DNA of 64,000 nt, from the NCBI GenBank assembly GCA_016748015.1, contig JAAOMT010000479.1:536888-600887 (forward strand), read 5' to 3'. Shown one piece after another: positions 1-12,141 of the stretch. Position 1 is the stretch's first letter. Every line of letters starts with the position of its first letter. The translations under genes were made by a program, and so were the position numbers. The stretch comes from Geosiphon pyriformis (Eukaryota; Glomeromycota; Glomeromycetes; Archaeosporales; Geosiphonaceae). The notes beneath the pieces are model-generated. The model made no database searches and was not told where the DNA came from. It saw nothing but the letters and a program-made list of their open reading frames with translations.

Positions 1-645
1 CATAATGTCAATGTTTGGGAAACTTTACTGTCTGATGCTATTCTGAAATGGAATGCATTGCTGGATGCTTTTGCTGATAGAAATGTGATTGCTAGTTCAT
101 TAAATAAGACTGTTTCTTTTATTGATTTGTTCACAGCACTGGCTAAAAGTTTTGTGTTAAAGAGTTGAGTGGTTAACACAGTAAGCCATTTGGATGCTAA
201 TTCTGGTAGAAATGCATTGGTTGTCAATTTCATTTGTTAATTTGTTGAGAGTTATAGATTTGCCATTTGGCTGTCTATGGCTAAGTTGAGATTCTTTTAT
301 GAAAAGCATAACCTTCTGCCACATGATGGTTTTTTTTTTCCTTCAATATCTGATATGTCTTTCTTGTAGTCTGCTGGAATGATCCAAGATTTGAGTTTCA
401 GGTTAGATATCCATGTATGTTTTGGATTGTATTCATGTTTGACCAAATCAGATTTTGGTTTCTTGTGTAATGTTTCTGTAATAAGAAATCTAGGTATATA
501 GTGCTGTCTTAATTGGTCCAAGTGACTTGTTATGTGTAAAAAAGGCATGAGCCATACTTAATTTAGATTTTGTTTTGTTTCAATGTATTTAGGTGGTGGT
601 TGGGCTGCACTTGTAAAACTTCTAATAAAAAAAAAAAATTTAATT
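1..645 (+). pseudogene. 3' end of a non-LTR (LINE) retrotransposon relic
   Basis: The plus strand reads, with stops and frame slips, as a protein segment containing AIWLSMAKLRFFYEKHNLLP and then ...SAGMIQDLSFRLDIHVCFG..., ending before a run of A at about 626-640. It resembles the part that follows the RNase H and Cys-His motifs in the LINE relic at 47820-50490. That LINE is cut off by an LTR before its own 3' end. The copy here begins outside the window. The oligo-A tract is consistent with target-primed reverse transcription. In-frame stops (for example near 165 and 240) show it is dead. Confidence 0.55.
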
Positions 646-2127
646 ATACCAAGTAAAAAAATTATTAAATTATTAATATTTACTTTTTTTTTAAGTATTT
701 ATTTAAAAATCTAAAAAAAATTTACTTTTATTACTAGTTTTAAATTTATTGTTTATTTTTACAGACTTTTTATTTTTTTTTAAAGTTAATTTTTATGTTA
801 TTGTATTTTTTAAAATTAGTTAAATTATTACTAAATAATTTGTTAAAAAAAAAACTGTCTTATTTTCAAAGTTTTTAATATTTTTATCTATATTTTTTGG
901 TTTTTGTGCAAAAATATTACCAATAAAATTATAAATAATCTTTTTTGTTAACTTTTTCTTGGCCATAATACTATTAATAACAGCTTGTAGTTTCAATATA
1001 AAAGAATTAATGTTTTAAAAAACATTGAAAATATAAAACAGAAAAGCAAAAAACTTATTTTTAAAAAACTAATTTTTTTGGAAAATTTGAAATATAGAAG
1101 AAAAAAAGTTTTTTTATTACTTAATTATTAATAATTTTAATTAAATCAATCAATTTGGTATTTGTAATTAAAAATTTGCAAAAACTTTTTAAACCAATTT
1201 TTAAAAACAAATCTTTTATAAACAAATATATAAAACTGGTTATTATACTTAGCTTTATAAAATATTTAAAATATTAGAAAAAATCAATAATAACTATTAC
1301 CAAAACTTTTTACAAATCTAAATATTCTTGTAAGATTTTATGCTTTATGAATTTGTCTTTTGGATATATAAATACATAAGTGAAAATTTTAATTTTATTA
1401 TACTAAATACTTAACATATTAAGATAAAATATTTATGTACTTTTTTCTAATTGTTACTAATAATTTTTCATAAATAACCGTTATAATATGTAGTGCAATT
1501 TAATTATAGCTTTATTAGTAAAACCAGAACCAAGATAAACGTTTAGTGTTATTCAAGTTGAAATTAGCAAAAACAAACCATATTTAATAATTAACAATTA
1601 AGTTAATAATTTGGTTAATAATTAATTATAAAATAATTATATAGCATATGTATAAAACATTTTTTTTACTGATGAATTTATATTTTAATGATATTTTATT
1701 ATGTCGCATTATAAATTTATAAATATGTGAAATCAATAATGCCTATTTATATAGCATAAATTAATTAATATTTATTACGGTTATTTTTATGTAAAATATT
1801 CAAGTTAAAAAAAATAATTCTTTAAAATATACTATAAAGATGAAAATTATTTATATTAAAAAAATAGAATAACAGTCATCAATTATAATTTGATAAATAA
1901 AAAATTTAAATGTTTGTAATTTTACTAAATAGCAAAAATTTTTGTGTCTGAGCAATCCATCTAATAGAAATTTTTGAGATTTGGGACGCTGCATCATCTC
2001 CTAGCGTCACCATCGTATTACTTGTTTCTACCTGTAAACCTCTACCCAATAAATAGCAGGCTACCGATATTTACTCCTGACCTCCAAAAGCACACCTTCA
2101 CGATCACCTGCAAGTAGATAAAAAGCC
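646..2127. other. AT-rich intergenic spacer
   Basis: Very AT-rich sequence with many A and T runs and no credible reading frame. From about 1950 on the composition becomes less skewed, which suggests promoter and 5' UTR of the gene starting at 2128. No RNA gene was recognised. Confidence 0.6.
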
Positions 2128-5100
2128 ATGCCTAGAGGCATCCATACAAAGAGTTCAGGTGACTTTTTTGAAGTGGAAAGAATATTAGACGAAAGAGTTC
2201 AAAAGGGAGAAAGGCAATATTTATGTCAATGGAAAGGAATTGACCCTCAAACGAACCTTCCATGGGCTCCGACTTGGGTTTGTAGCTGGTTTTATTTTCA
2301 TAATGTTACCTTGAGTAAAGTTTTGCTTAACTTAGCTTCACTCGAAATAGGAGCCTAAAAAAAATTGCACAAAAGCTTTGTTGAGGGAATGGAATAAAAC
2401 AAAAAACCATATTGATATGGATGGTCATCAATCAGAAAATGACGAATTTCATCATGGACAAATTTACGAAGAAGTCCCAGATGTTATGGATGACGCTTCA
2501 ACTATTGCTGGATCCCCAAAGACAACGGACTCGCGTGAATCTACAAAAGCTCCTTCTGTTACCAGCCAATCTGCGTCCCTTCCCGATCTAAGTATAAGTT
2601 TGGATCAGAGGGCTCCATTGACCGAAAAGAAGCAAGGACAGGTTGAAAACCGATGGCCTAAATATTACAATTTTCCAGGCGTAATACTTCCAGTAAAAAA
2701 TAATTTTGAGAAGCCATGTATTCCTAGGGTACATGACAGATCTAATTTGGATCCTAATTCCAATGTAATTGAGATATCAGATTCTGAGGATGAAGAACTA
2801 ATATCTTCGAGCCAAAATTCTCTTCCTTTAGCTCACAATATAAATATCCCGATGATGGTCGATACCGAAGTTGAAAGTCAAACAAGCTCTATTGGGCACC
2901 AAGCACTTATTTCTAGAGGGGTTAATGGAGATAGTTCTTCTATTAATATGGGTGGCAATAACGGAGGGCCATCAAGACAATTATCAAATAATCAAAGTCC
3001 CCAAAAACCACAACATTTCAACATTTTTGGGGTCAAGGATACAAACAAAGGGAAGGAACCAGCAACTGCTTCTACTTCAATGATATCATTTCAAACGAAG
3101 GGACAATATCCTATAAAAAAAAATTTTTTTATGATTCCAGTCCCAATGTCTTACTCTCAACGTAGACTTTACGTGCAATTGCTGAATGATAGAAGCGTAG
3201 CTCAACAACTGGAATCTAGTTCCCTTACAGAAACTGTCGACTTAAACACACCAATTCATAAGAAGTTGATTCAATTTAACGATCTTCTGGACAATCCAAG
3301 CCTCTTTTTGTCCTCTATGGAAGCTGCAACCCATATGTTTTCTTCTTCAGACGAGGCGGGTAAATTAACAACTTTGCGCTTACTACTTCCATCAATCAAC
3401 CCAGGAATTATTTATGCCATAGTTGTGAGGCCTGAAATCATGGTATGTCTTTATTCTTTCGCAATTGATATAGTATTTTATACATTTCCTTGTTTCAATC
3501 CTTTATATGAAAAGCCAAGTGGCTTACCCAAATTTTTTGCATGCTTGATACGTGGGTCTTTCCCGCTAAATTTTTTTGGATTCATCAAGATTTATAACTC
3601 AGCACGTTTGCCTGATCTGGCGAAAATTGCTTTCAATATTTCCTTTTTTAAATATGTTGCGTTTTTTCAAATGCAAAGATTAACGTAATTTCTGAGGCCT
3701 ACGTGATTTAAAACCAACAAGACCTTTGAGCATTGGTCAAAGCCTAATGAATCTAGTGGTTAAGATCATTTAGATAATCATTAGACAAATTCGATGTTCC
3801 CTTGGTCGAACGATTGGCTTAATGACGATAGAAATCAGAATTTTACCAATCTTGCATTTCGAACGTAACTCTCTTTGGTCTACTTTCTGAGGTACAATGT
3901 AACTATTGTCTCGGATCGTAGGTCCAACCCTTTGGAGGTAGTTTCGTCGCATTGTTTTTTTCTTTTGAAAACAACCACGTCTACCATAATAAGAAACTAA
4001 GAGGGTTCTTAGAAAACGGGTAGTAATTAACAAAAGGTATTGTAATCCTTTTTACAGGAACTCATGAAAACGTTTTTGGCCCATATACAAATTCCTTATC
4101 GTGAATTCGGAGCCATGTCAAATCAAAATATTCAACCTTCTCAAAACGGAGAAAATTTTGGCCTACACCTGTTCACTGCTGATTACATAGAAAATTCTCG
4201 GAATCTAGTAAGATAAAAATTATGGTTTAATTTTGTTTTATAATAAAGTAAACTTATTAAGGGTATTATCCTAATAAGACTTTATATCAAAGCCCCCATT
4301 CGATTTTGTCATTGCGTATGATTCCTCCTTTGATCTTTGTAAACTTTGGCTACATTCGGAACATCACATGGAGTTACCAATTCTACGCCTGGTAACCAAA
4401 AATTCCTCAGAACAAGCGTATATTTATATGCTACAAATGTCTGATGACAGTTCACTGAGAAATTTGCGACTTATCGATTTGAAACGTATCCACGATTTCG
4501 GTATCAAAGTAGAGTGTGGTTATATAAAGGTTGGGTGGCAAAAGAATGAACTGGAATTAAAAGAAGTTGTTAAAAAAGTAATTGAATGGATACAGTCAAA
4601 CTACCAAACCAATTTGAATTTCGGTATGGAGGAAGAGGTTAAAAAATGTTTGCAGAAAATAGTAATCCCAATAGTTCCAAGAATTCTCAGACCAAATTTC
4701 AATCAAGTAAATCAGATGCAAATTTACCAGTCGTCTCAAAGACAAAATCTTCCCAACTTCAATCAGCCACTGTTGGCCGTAGAGCCAAATATAAGACCTA
4801 GTGAGGATGAGGGTTCAATGAATTCTATCGGTGACAAACGTAAAGAGGTAAACATATCTTGTTGCACATCCCATCCTTTTCCTTAGTTCTCATTGCTTCT
4901 TTTTGATCACAAGTCTGGAAGAAACAAAGAATCCGTTAATGAGTCTGAAAATAAGGCTAAAAGAGCAAAAACGCAGTTTCCCTCTCATCCTGATGATCAG
5001 AGTACTATCCAAGTGTCTAGTTCCACATTAGCTTCAACAGAAAGTCTGCTCCATCCTATTAGTCCAGCTGATAATGACCCAATTAAAACCCTTAAGCAAC

Positions 5101-5828
5101 TGCTTAATAAAACATTGAAAGAGCTAGAAGAAAATAAAAAGGAATTGGCAAAGAAAAGTATCGAGCTTTCAAAATCTGAGATGGAAATCCAAAAATTAAG
5201 AGCTCAAGAGCAAGATGCTGCTAAAAAATCGGATCAGGAGAAACAACAGTTGAAAAATAAGGAAAGAAAAGCCACAGTAGAATTGAGAAAGGCCCATGAA
5301 ATTATAAACAGAATGAAAGAAGAAGCTGGAGAGACGCAACAAGAATTACTAAAGGCGAGACGTGCAGCTGCTACATCCCGTCCTCCTTCATCTGCTTTGA
5401 AACACTCTGAATTACATGAACGAATAAGACACTTGGAAGTATTAAACCAGAACTTGAAGGATGATAAACAATACTTCAATTTGACTGGCTTGATGTTACA
5501 GGAGCAAAATCGCCTATCAGATGATTTAATTCGAAGAATGTGGGCGGAGAAAATAAAGGCAAACATGGAATCTTTGGCCACCCCTCCCTCTGATAATGGT
5601 GGCACTTCGATCACCCGTTCCTCCTTAGGTTTCCCCACTGCTTTATCGCTTGAAACCGAGGCTTTCGTGTGTGAGTGGACTCTCGATGATGAAAGACAAT
5701 GCGGAAAGCCGTACGAAACAAAAGAAGCTCTTCAAGCTCACGTTCGAGCCATACATTGTGGTGTTCCTTCATTTATAATGAAGAGGGATAGGCTTGTGTC
5801 AACAAACGTACCTGCACCATCTACATGA
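2128..5828 (+). CDS. Chromodomain protein with HDA1-complex subunit 2/3 domain
   Basis: Five exons fit: 2128-2277, 2351-3442, 4058-4207, 4293-4847 and 4914-5828, giving about 953 aa. Introns are GT-AG, all phase 0. Splicing the first intron restores a chromodomain (residues about 10-70): FEVERIL, a QWKG-type core, then TW joined to EPKKN. After a Ser/Asn-rich linker with an acidic SDSEDEE patch, residues about 315-600 match the class II histone deacetylase complex subunits 2/3 fold (HDA2/3), including PPFDFVIAYDSSFD and HHMELPILRLV. The C-terminus has a long coiled coil (about 680-830) and a C2H2-like finger (CEWTLDDERQC...HVRAIH) near 910. Known role of the family: scaffold of the Hda1 deacetylase complex in silencing. 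The chromodomain suggests targeting to methylated histone H3 (inference). Exon 5 could instead start at 4887, in the same frame. Intron 2 is unusually long (615 nt). Confidence 0.82.
3443..4057 (+). other. Long intron 2 of the chromodomain gene, with possible SINE-like insert
   Basis: This intron is 615 nt, while the gene's other introns are 66-85 nt. It is less AT-rich than nearby spacers. A tRNA-like A-box (TAGTGGTTAAGA, about 3754-3765) is followed about 35 nt later by a B-box-like string (AATTCGATGTTCC, about 3788-3800). That is the spacing of a tRNA-derived RNA polymerase III promoter. A relic SINE is one explanation; chance is another. Confidence 0.3.
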
Positions 5829-6587
5829 AATTTTATTCTTACCTGTTCATAAAACAATGACAATGTTCCACAAGATTAAAAATTGAAATGAACCATTTCA
5901 TGATTACTTTTTTGTCGAGAAACCATATATTGGTTTTTCGCAATGAGAATTATTGTGAAGGTACCTGTAATCCCCTCTTTTATCAGATGCCCTCGATGAG
6001 ATCTAAGGTATTTGCATAATTTCTACATCTTAAAAGGAAAGATTTGCGTGTTTTTTATTTTATTTAGAAAGAACCTGTCTAGAAATTTCTAAAATACATC
6101 ATGTGATTTTACAAATTTATCTGGAAAATAAATATTAATGCTTGGCCTTTTAATTTTATTTCATTATTTTGGCTTTTGGTAAAGGGAATATTCAAAAGTA
6201 TTATAAAGTTTTTGATGTCTAAAAATTCAAGGCCCATATCCGTAAATGTCGAATCGTTGCAAATTTTATTTTATATATCACTTTTATTTATATTAAAATG
6301 GTTAGATTCAAAATCAATTAAATATTCGTACTTTCATTTTTCAATAAAATATCCAAGTTTCTTGGTATGTGAGAGTTGGAATTGTAAAGATTTTTATTCG
6401 GATTCATCTTTCTTTTGGTTCGGCTGCTCTTGTTGCTCCTGCTGATTAAGTATGTAAACATACTATATTGGAAATCTTTTTATGTAGGTTGTGAATCAAA
6501 TGTATGTATAAGGTGAGAGACTATTTTACGAGATAATTTGGTTTAATATTTACGGTTGGAGGTATTTATGAGCGTGAATGGATTTTT
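5829..6587. other. Intergenic region between convergent genes
   Basis: AT-rich stretch holding the two 3' UTRs of the chromodomain gene (+) and GID4 (-). The 89-codon frame at 6176-6445 has a composition like spacer and no recognisable domain. No terminator or RNA gene was recognised. Confidence 0.5.
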
Positions 6588-8024
6588 TTATCGGAACTCA
6601 AAGGATGGGAAGGAATTGTCAGGAGTATGTTGCAATTTTAATTCTTGGAACCTGTGAGCGATAAAAAAGTTTACAATAGAGCAATGTTAAAAGGAATTTG
6701 AAATTTTCTAGAATATGAAAATCCCATAAATCACCAATTTATTTAAGTGCAGCGTATTCACACTCACCATTCAGAGTTTTTATGGAAGTAGAAGCCAGTA
6801 ATCACACCAGTGCTTAATTGATAACAAATGTAATAAAACCCAGCAAAACTAGCGCCATTTATAGTCTTTACACGATGATCAGGAACCAAGAAATGTTCTT
6901 TCCATCGCATGAAGATGAAGTCTTTGTTATGAAAATCATAAATAAAGTTATCTTTCTTCATGTGTTTTTGAATTGGACGGAATGCAGGGAAGCGCGTCTA
7001 CAATTTCGAGATTTGATAATTAGTAATGAAAATTGCAATTTTATATCATCTGTTTTTGAAATATTAGCAGGATAAAACTTACCCAATGTTGAACATCTAT
7101 CTTGTCATTAGCATCCCACTTTTTAGTGAGGAAAGAATACTTCTTACCAATGATTTCAGCCTCAAAAAAAGTGGTTAATTCTGGATAATCTTCAGTGAGG
7201 CCTTTGATGTGAAGATAGCCACATAAAAATGATTCGGCGAGATCGACGTGCTGTTAAGTTTTAAATTTAATATGAAAATAAGTAATACCGAATATCAAAA
7301 AAATCAGGCTAATTGATGGCTACATCGACGAAGGAGATTCTTTAAAACGTTGACCTAAAATCGGCCTTTTTTATTCAATAGCTCTAGAACATTCTTTGTA
7401 AGCAAATAATTTTCATCGGGCTCATTTTGTCATGATCGAATTCTTTACTAACGTCGATCTCTCCCTGCGATGTCGATCTCAAAGTTCATAATCGGCAAGA
7501 AATATTGTCGTTCAAGTTTCCATATTCGTTCATTTCTTCACACACATCCGATGAGCCATTGCAATAGTGATTTATCATATGTCATTTAATTTGACACTAA
7601 CTAGAAGTCCATGAAACCCTCTCTAATTTAGTTCAGGACGTACCTGAATATGAACGGCAACCTCGTAACTACTCCTTCCGCTACGCTGCTCCCCACGAAA
7701 CTTGGAACCAGAATAAAGTGAACAAGTGGTAGTCGGCAGTAGCCGAACCGAGGATGTTTCTGTGGTTAATGACAAGCGTTGCCGTCGTTTTTGCAAGAGT
7801 TGTTCCTGTTTTAAACGTTCTTGGTACTTTCTTTGTTGTTCATAATAGTGTTTGTGAGAAGGATCGCGACACAGGCCATTTCCATCCACACCGAAACATT
7901 TAATGTCTTGGGTGGTATTTGTGGGAGTGGTTACCACTGTTCCAACTGCCCCGATTATCGAGTTTATCGCGGATGGAGCAGAAGTAGGATCGGAAAAGAT
8001 TACGGGGTTAGAGAAAACTGGCAT
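6588..8024 (-). CDS. GID4: GID4/Vid24-like substrate receptor of the GID/CTLH ubiquitin ligase
   Basis: Four minus-strand exons splice cleanly: 8024-7644, 7250-7083, 6997-6768 and 6651-6588, giving 280 aa. Family motifs appear in order: [100 protein letters not shown] and the terminal FEFR. These form the beta-barrel that binds N-terminal proline (Pro/N-degron) in gluconeogenic enzymes, in the cytosol. The first about 100 residues are a low-complexity extension. Donors are GTACGT, GTAAGT and GTGAGT. Intron 1 is 393 nt, longer than the others. The gene looks intact; length is close to the fungal family norm. Confidence 0.93.
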
Positions 8025-8696
8025 TATGTGTGAGCTCGTTTTAGATATCGATATAAGCTGTGGGAAAAATACGGAAAAAGGGTAATGTATTCTTAAAACC
8101 GGTGGGTGGTTTGGCGTGATATATCTATATGGGAGGTGTGTACGTAAGGCTACCTTTTATGAAAAGAAAAAAAAATTTTCGGCAAGTTTTTTTAACTTCT
8201 ACTTTAAGTTTTGAATAATATTACGTATCAGGTATGCAAGCTTCCAAGTTAAAAATATAAAAATGATGTAATGATATCAGCTATGTACGGAACTAGTATA
8301 TAATGTGTATTTTGAAGAGAAAAAAAGGCAAACGGCAAAGTTACTCCTTTCGCTTGAAAACAAAAGGCTGATTTTTGAATGATAGCTGTGAATCTATACA
8401 AGAAGCGTTGAAAATTTGGGGAGGGGGGGAAGAAAAATAAAAAGTAAATTTTCTGTGTCAAGGGAAATTATACACAATATATATATTGAACAATGAAAAA
8501 AATATATATTCAGGAGTCTTTGGCCTATATTTTAAATATAATTAAATCGCAAAAATGAATTAGCAAGAGAGCGAGTAAGAGAAAACGAGAGCAAAAGGGA
8601 AAAAAGAAAGACAAAAGGTTAGAAATATTGATTAAGTCTTTGAGTGGAAATTTTTGAAATCAAAAAAAGAAACGATTTTGATTGATATTACTTGTT
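8025..8696. other. Upstream region of GID4
   Basis: AT-rich DNA upstream of the GID4 start, with purine-rich runs near 8540-8610 and no convincing reading frame. It probably holds the GID4 promoter (inference from position only). Confidence 0.45.
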
Positions 8697-8936
8697 TTAA
8701 GTTATTAGATTAGAATATATTGGTATGCTGGGACAAAGGGAGCATGTGATGTAAACATCTTTTTTTTGTATTGGCCATATTCGGCTTAACATTCTCTCGC
8801 CTTCTGGGAAAATCTTATATTTCCCACTCCTAAGATTCCTTATAATATCAACATTTAACTCAAATCCTGGCTCTTGTCCAGTATATACATAAATACTCCC
8901 TTGACGCAATTGAGGGAGATAAAGTCTTTGTTTCAA
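8697..8936 (-). pseudogene. Unrecognised protein fragment
   Basis: A 79-codon open frame whose first half (LPQLRQGSIYVYTGQEPGF) has protein-like composition unlike the surrounding spacer. I do not recognise the family. The reading upstream in the same frame is closed and no exon was found to join it. It may be the remains of a gene or element, or an unrecognised exon. Confidence 0.2.
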
Positions 8937-9108
8937 AGTCGATCGGTCATGAATGCAAAGTTTTGAACTATCTCACCCATCGTTGGCAAGTCAGGACACA
9001 AAGTTGACCACCCATGAAAGCAAAGTTCGACAGTCCTCCCTCTTGATTGAATTTTGATAGTCAAACCTCATTCCTAGAAACCTTTGAAAGCAGTCTAACT
9101 GGGAGGAT

Positions 9109-9498
9109 ATGAGAGTGGTGATCGTAATGTTCAAATGGTATGTTATCTTTGGACCTATTCAGGTGACAAGGAAATACATAGCCATGGAAATAGTCTCATT
9201 TACTTTGCTTATTTCTCCTCCTTTCATAAAAGATAAGGCCGTTCAGGCTACTGTGGTTAAACGGTTAGAAAATTTTACAGATGTACAAGTAAGCGTTTGG
9301 TATAATTTAATTTTGGATTTAGTTCGTATAATAGCTTTGATTTTTATATCTAAGATCCTTTATATAGAGGATTTTAATTCAAATGACGAATCAGGGGTAG
9401 GTTCAGATTATTATCTGCTGGATATTTGGATATTGCCATCTGGTAAATTTACTTTTGAAGTGATTCTTGATCCTCCAAATATCCACAAACAGTGTTAA
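9109..9498 (+). CDS. Unrecognised hypothetical ORF
   Basis: A 129-codon frame. A possible intron (GTAAGC at about 9291 to ...CTAAG at about 9356, 66 nt, in frame) would join ...RLENFTDVQ to ILYIEDFNSND..., removing the least protein-like, hydrophobic part. The product would be about 107 aa with an acidic middle (EDFNSNDESG) and end in ILDPPNIHKQC. No domain was recognised and no start context decides between ATGs. It could be a gene fragment. Confidence 0.28.
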   Translation: MRVVIVMFKWYVIFGPIQVTRKYIAMEIVSFTLLISPPFIKDKAVQATVVKRLENFTDVQVSVWYNLILDLVRIIALIFISKILYIEDFNSNDESGVGSDYYLLDIWILPSGKFTFEVILDPPNIHKQC

Positions 9499-10076
9499 GT
9501 TTTATGTTTTCTTCATGTCTTCGATCTATTTGAGCAATTGTACAAAAGCCCTAATGAATCATGCAAGAAGTTAGGAACGAACATTTAATATCTGAAAATT
9601 TCAATTTATACTCTGGTTTAAAAGATCTCATCAATGCCCCTTTTTAAATATTGTAATTTTAAATTAACATATGGTTTTAATGAAAATATTTTTTATTTAC
9701 TTATTTTTATTTTAATTAATTAATAACAGAACTCATTGTCTGAGAACAGAAAATATCTTAAATTTTGATTATGAAAACAATCCAAATTATTAAAAAAGAC
9801 ATTACAGAAAAATTTTGATATAAAAATACAACTTTCAAAATTTCAAAATTAATAAAAAAAATTAAGCTCAAAATTTTTATTTTAATTGATTTACATATTC
9901 ACAATTTTGAATAATAAAATATAATAATTAAAACCTTTTTTTACAATTTGTAACGTTTACAAAAAATCTTGGACATATATGTATTAGTAACATGATCATC
10001 ATAGAATTTGCTAATCACATGTTTCATGTCTATTTAATAAATTCCACTGTAAGTTTGTATGTTAAACTTTTGTTTA
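9499..10076. other. AT-rich spacer
   Basis: Strongly AT-rich, with stops in all frames and no recognised element. Its right end is the presumed promoter of the APC15-like gene. Confidence 0.5.
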
Positions 10077-10882
10077 ATGCCTTCACCTCATCTTTACCTC
10101 CCTTCCTTGGAGCCACGGTCTGTGGTTTACACTTGGTATCATAAAGCGATAATAAATGAGGCTGCTGACTTGGATAAAGAGGAAAGGGAATATGAAGCTT
10201 CGGTTTGTGTGTTAAACAGTCTTATATAGTTAAAGTTGACTCTTTCACTTGAAACAGATCAACGTGAAGGTGTTCACCTTTTTATCATATTAATGAGCAC
10301 AAAAAATTTGGTTATAAAAGCTGGCAACAATAAAGAATAATAACAAAAAATGTGCAATTCCAGGCTGGATTAAACATAAAAATCGTAATGATGACTCGGT
10401 AATATTTGAAAAAACTGGATTTTCTTTCTGCCAATAGAATTATATTTGATTTATACTGAAAAATCAATTAGGATGATGACGCTTTAGATCAGGGAGATGG
10501 CTCAGAGGAAGAGGATGACCATGACGGCGAGGATGAAGATGATGATGACGAAGATGAAATTCCCGAGGTAGAAGACGAAGAAGCTGATGATGATGAAGCA
10601 GAAGATGAGGAAGCAGATGAAATGGAAGATGAAGATGACGATGATTTAACAGGAACTCACACTCAGCATCATCTTCGTGATTTAGATGATGAAGGGCCAA
10701 TGTTTTCAGACGAAGATTTAATGAATCCACCAGAAAACTCGATTAATGCAATAGGCTCTTCAGATATTATTTCAACTATTAATCCTGCTGACAATGACAT
10801 GGATTTGTCGGAACATGCTGTATTTCTCGCGATGGGTGCCGAGCAATACACTACAAGTCATAATCTCGACGATGATTTCTGA
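10077..10882 (+). CDS. APC15-like subunit of the anaphase-promoting complex
   Basis: Three exons in phase 0: 10077-10202, 10321-10398 and 10472-10882, giving 204 aa. The spliced N-terminus (SLEPRSVVYTWYHKAI, then EAADLDKEEREYEAS joined to LATIKNNNKKCAIPG) follows the APC15 pattern of a tryptophan-centred motif, an acidic E..L..EE..E..A helix and a basic I..K.NN..IP.G segment, followed by an acidic tail. The tail here is extreme: about 60 residues of nearly pure Asp/Glu. Known role: APC15 promotes turnover of the mitotic checkpoint complex on the APC/C in the nucleus. The fungal Mnd2 proteins are longer than vertebrate APC15, and this copy is in between. The exon 2 acceptor (ATAAAAG) has a weak pyrimidine tract, but only this choice keeps the frame and the motif. 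Confidence 0.68.
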
Positions 10883-12141
10883 AGTAAATTCTTTTGCTAT
10901 AATGGGAAGTTAGTTAGAGCAAAAACATTAAATCATTCATGGAAAAATACAAGCTCTATTGGATCTTGAAGATTGTATATAGAAATTTAGGATCACAAAG
11001 AAACAAGATCATTAATAATCTTGGGTTCGTAATATGGTCATATAACATTGATAAAAGGGCTTTATGGTGCCCAAAGGCTCACAAACTGGAAGTATTTGTA
11101 GCACTACATTTGCCAATTCTAGACCACAATAATCAACAGATTTCCTTTTTCGTATCTTTGAGTTACTCACGTCATCCATTTTTATGGTTACTGATGACGT
11201 ATAAGTCATATTCCACCAATAAAAAGTTCACGCTGAGCTAGAAACACAATGTTGAGACTATAGGCGAACATACTTTGTACGCTCAAATATTTCTTAATTT
11301 TTTTATACTGATCTCAGTTTTCAAGTAATTCCTTAACTTTCACACACTGAAAAACGAAAAAAGTTTTACTTTTCAAAAACCTACGCAACTGACATTGCAA
11401 ACGGGGACTTTTTTTTTCTTTGACGATTCAACGGAAAAAACTTACCTCAAAAAACCTTCCGTCAAATCGATTTCTAAAAACTTGTTTTCACACTTTTACA
11501 CAGCCCAAATCAATCCCGTTCGATTCACTGAGACTTCTTTTTCTGAAGACCCACCTTATTCAAGACAATCTGGACTTCCTTTAGTGCTCTTTTTAACTTG
11601 GAAAACATAAAAGGGCTGCCCTTAATCTTTGCAGACAAATTTCCAAACCTTTTCTTTCAATCGGCTGCAATTTTTGACTGTGTTCCTCGTACCGTTCCCA
11701 CATCACAAAACCTTGTTACCCTATTGTGTGGCTTTATTTTTCTTAGGTGAGGATTGAGAAAGCAAACCATTAATCAAAGTTTAGTTTTATCTGTTATAGA
11801 CTGGTAGAGGCATACCTTAGATTAAAGTTTAACAGTTAAAGTTACCCATTTAATTTTGCTTTTCAGTATTTATTGCAAGCTTTACACCATAAACAAGGTA
11901 AATAAAAGGAATGGAATCGGCTTGGACAAAACGCAGGTAGGAAAAATATTAATTTCTGGGATACTTTTTTGGTTTTTTCTATGCCCCACTCAATAGAGTT
12001 TATGTAGGGAGTCTATGGATGAGCTCAAAGCTCTATCCCAAGGGATAGATTAAAAATAGTTTGTTCCCCAAACTCGAAATTAATTTGAATATTTGTTTCA
12101 TTTAATCAATTTCGGAATATTCCAATGCATAATCGTATTTA
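10883..12141. other. Intergenic spacer before the eIF4E gene
   Basis: About 1.26 kb. Frames at 10939-11241 and 11395-11610 show no domain and no splice logic. The last few hundred bases are the presumed promoter and 5' UTR of the eIF4E-like gene. Confidence 0.45.

Noticed and set aside
3754-3800. A functional tRNA gene
   Set aside because: The acceptor and anticodon stems do not pair; only A/B-box-like strings remain.
5234-5638. 134-codon minus-strand ORF inside exon 5 of the chromodomain gene
   Set aside because: Antisense shadow of a coiled-coil coding exon (Glu/Lys-rich codons read backwards as Ser/Phe).
6176-6445. 89-codon plus-strand ORF after the chromodomain gene
   Set aside because: Composition is that of AT-rich spacer, no domain, no splice logic; lies in the 3' flank between convergent genes.
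7821-8085. Plus-strand ORFs over GID4 exon 1
   Set aside because: Shadow frames of the GID4 coding exon on the other strand.
10464-10730. His/Leu-rich minus-strand ORF
   Set aside because: Reverse complement of the GAT/GAA-rich acidic tail of the APC15-like gene.
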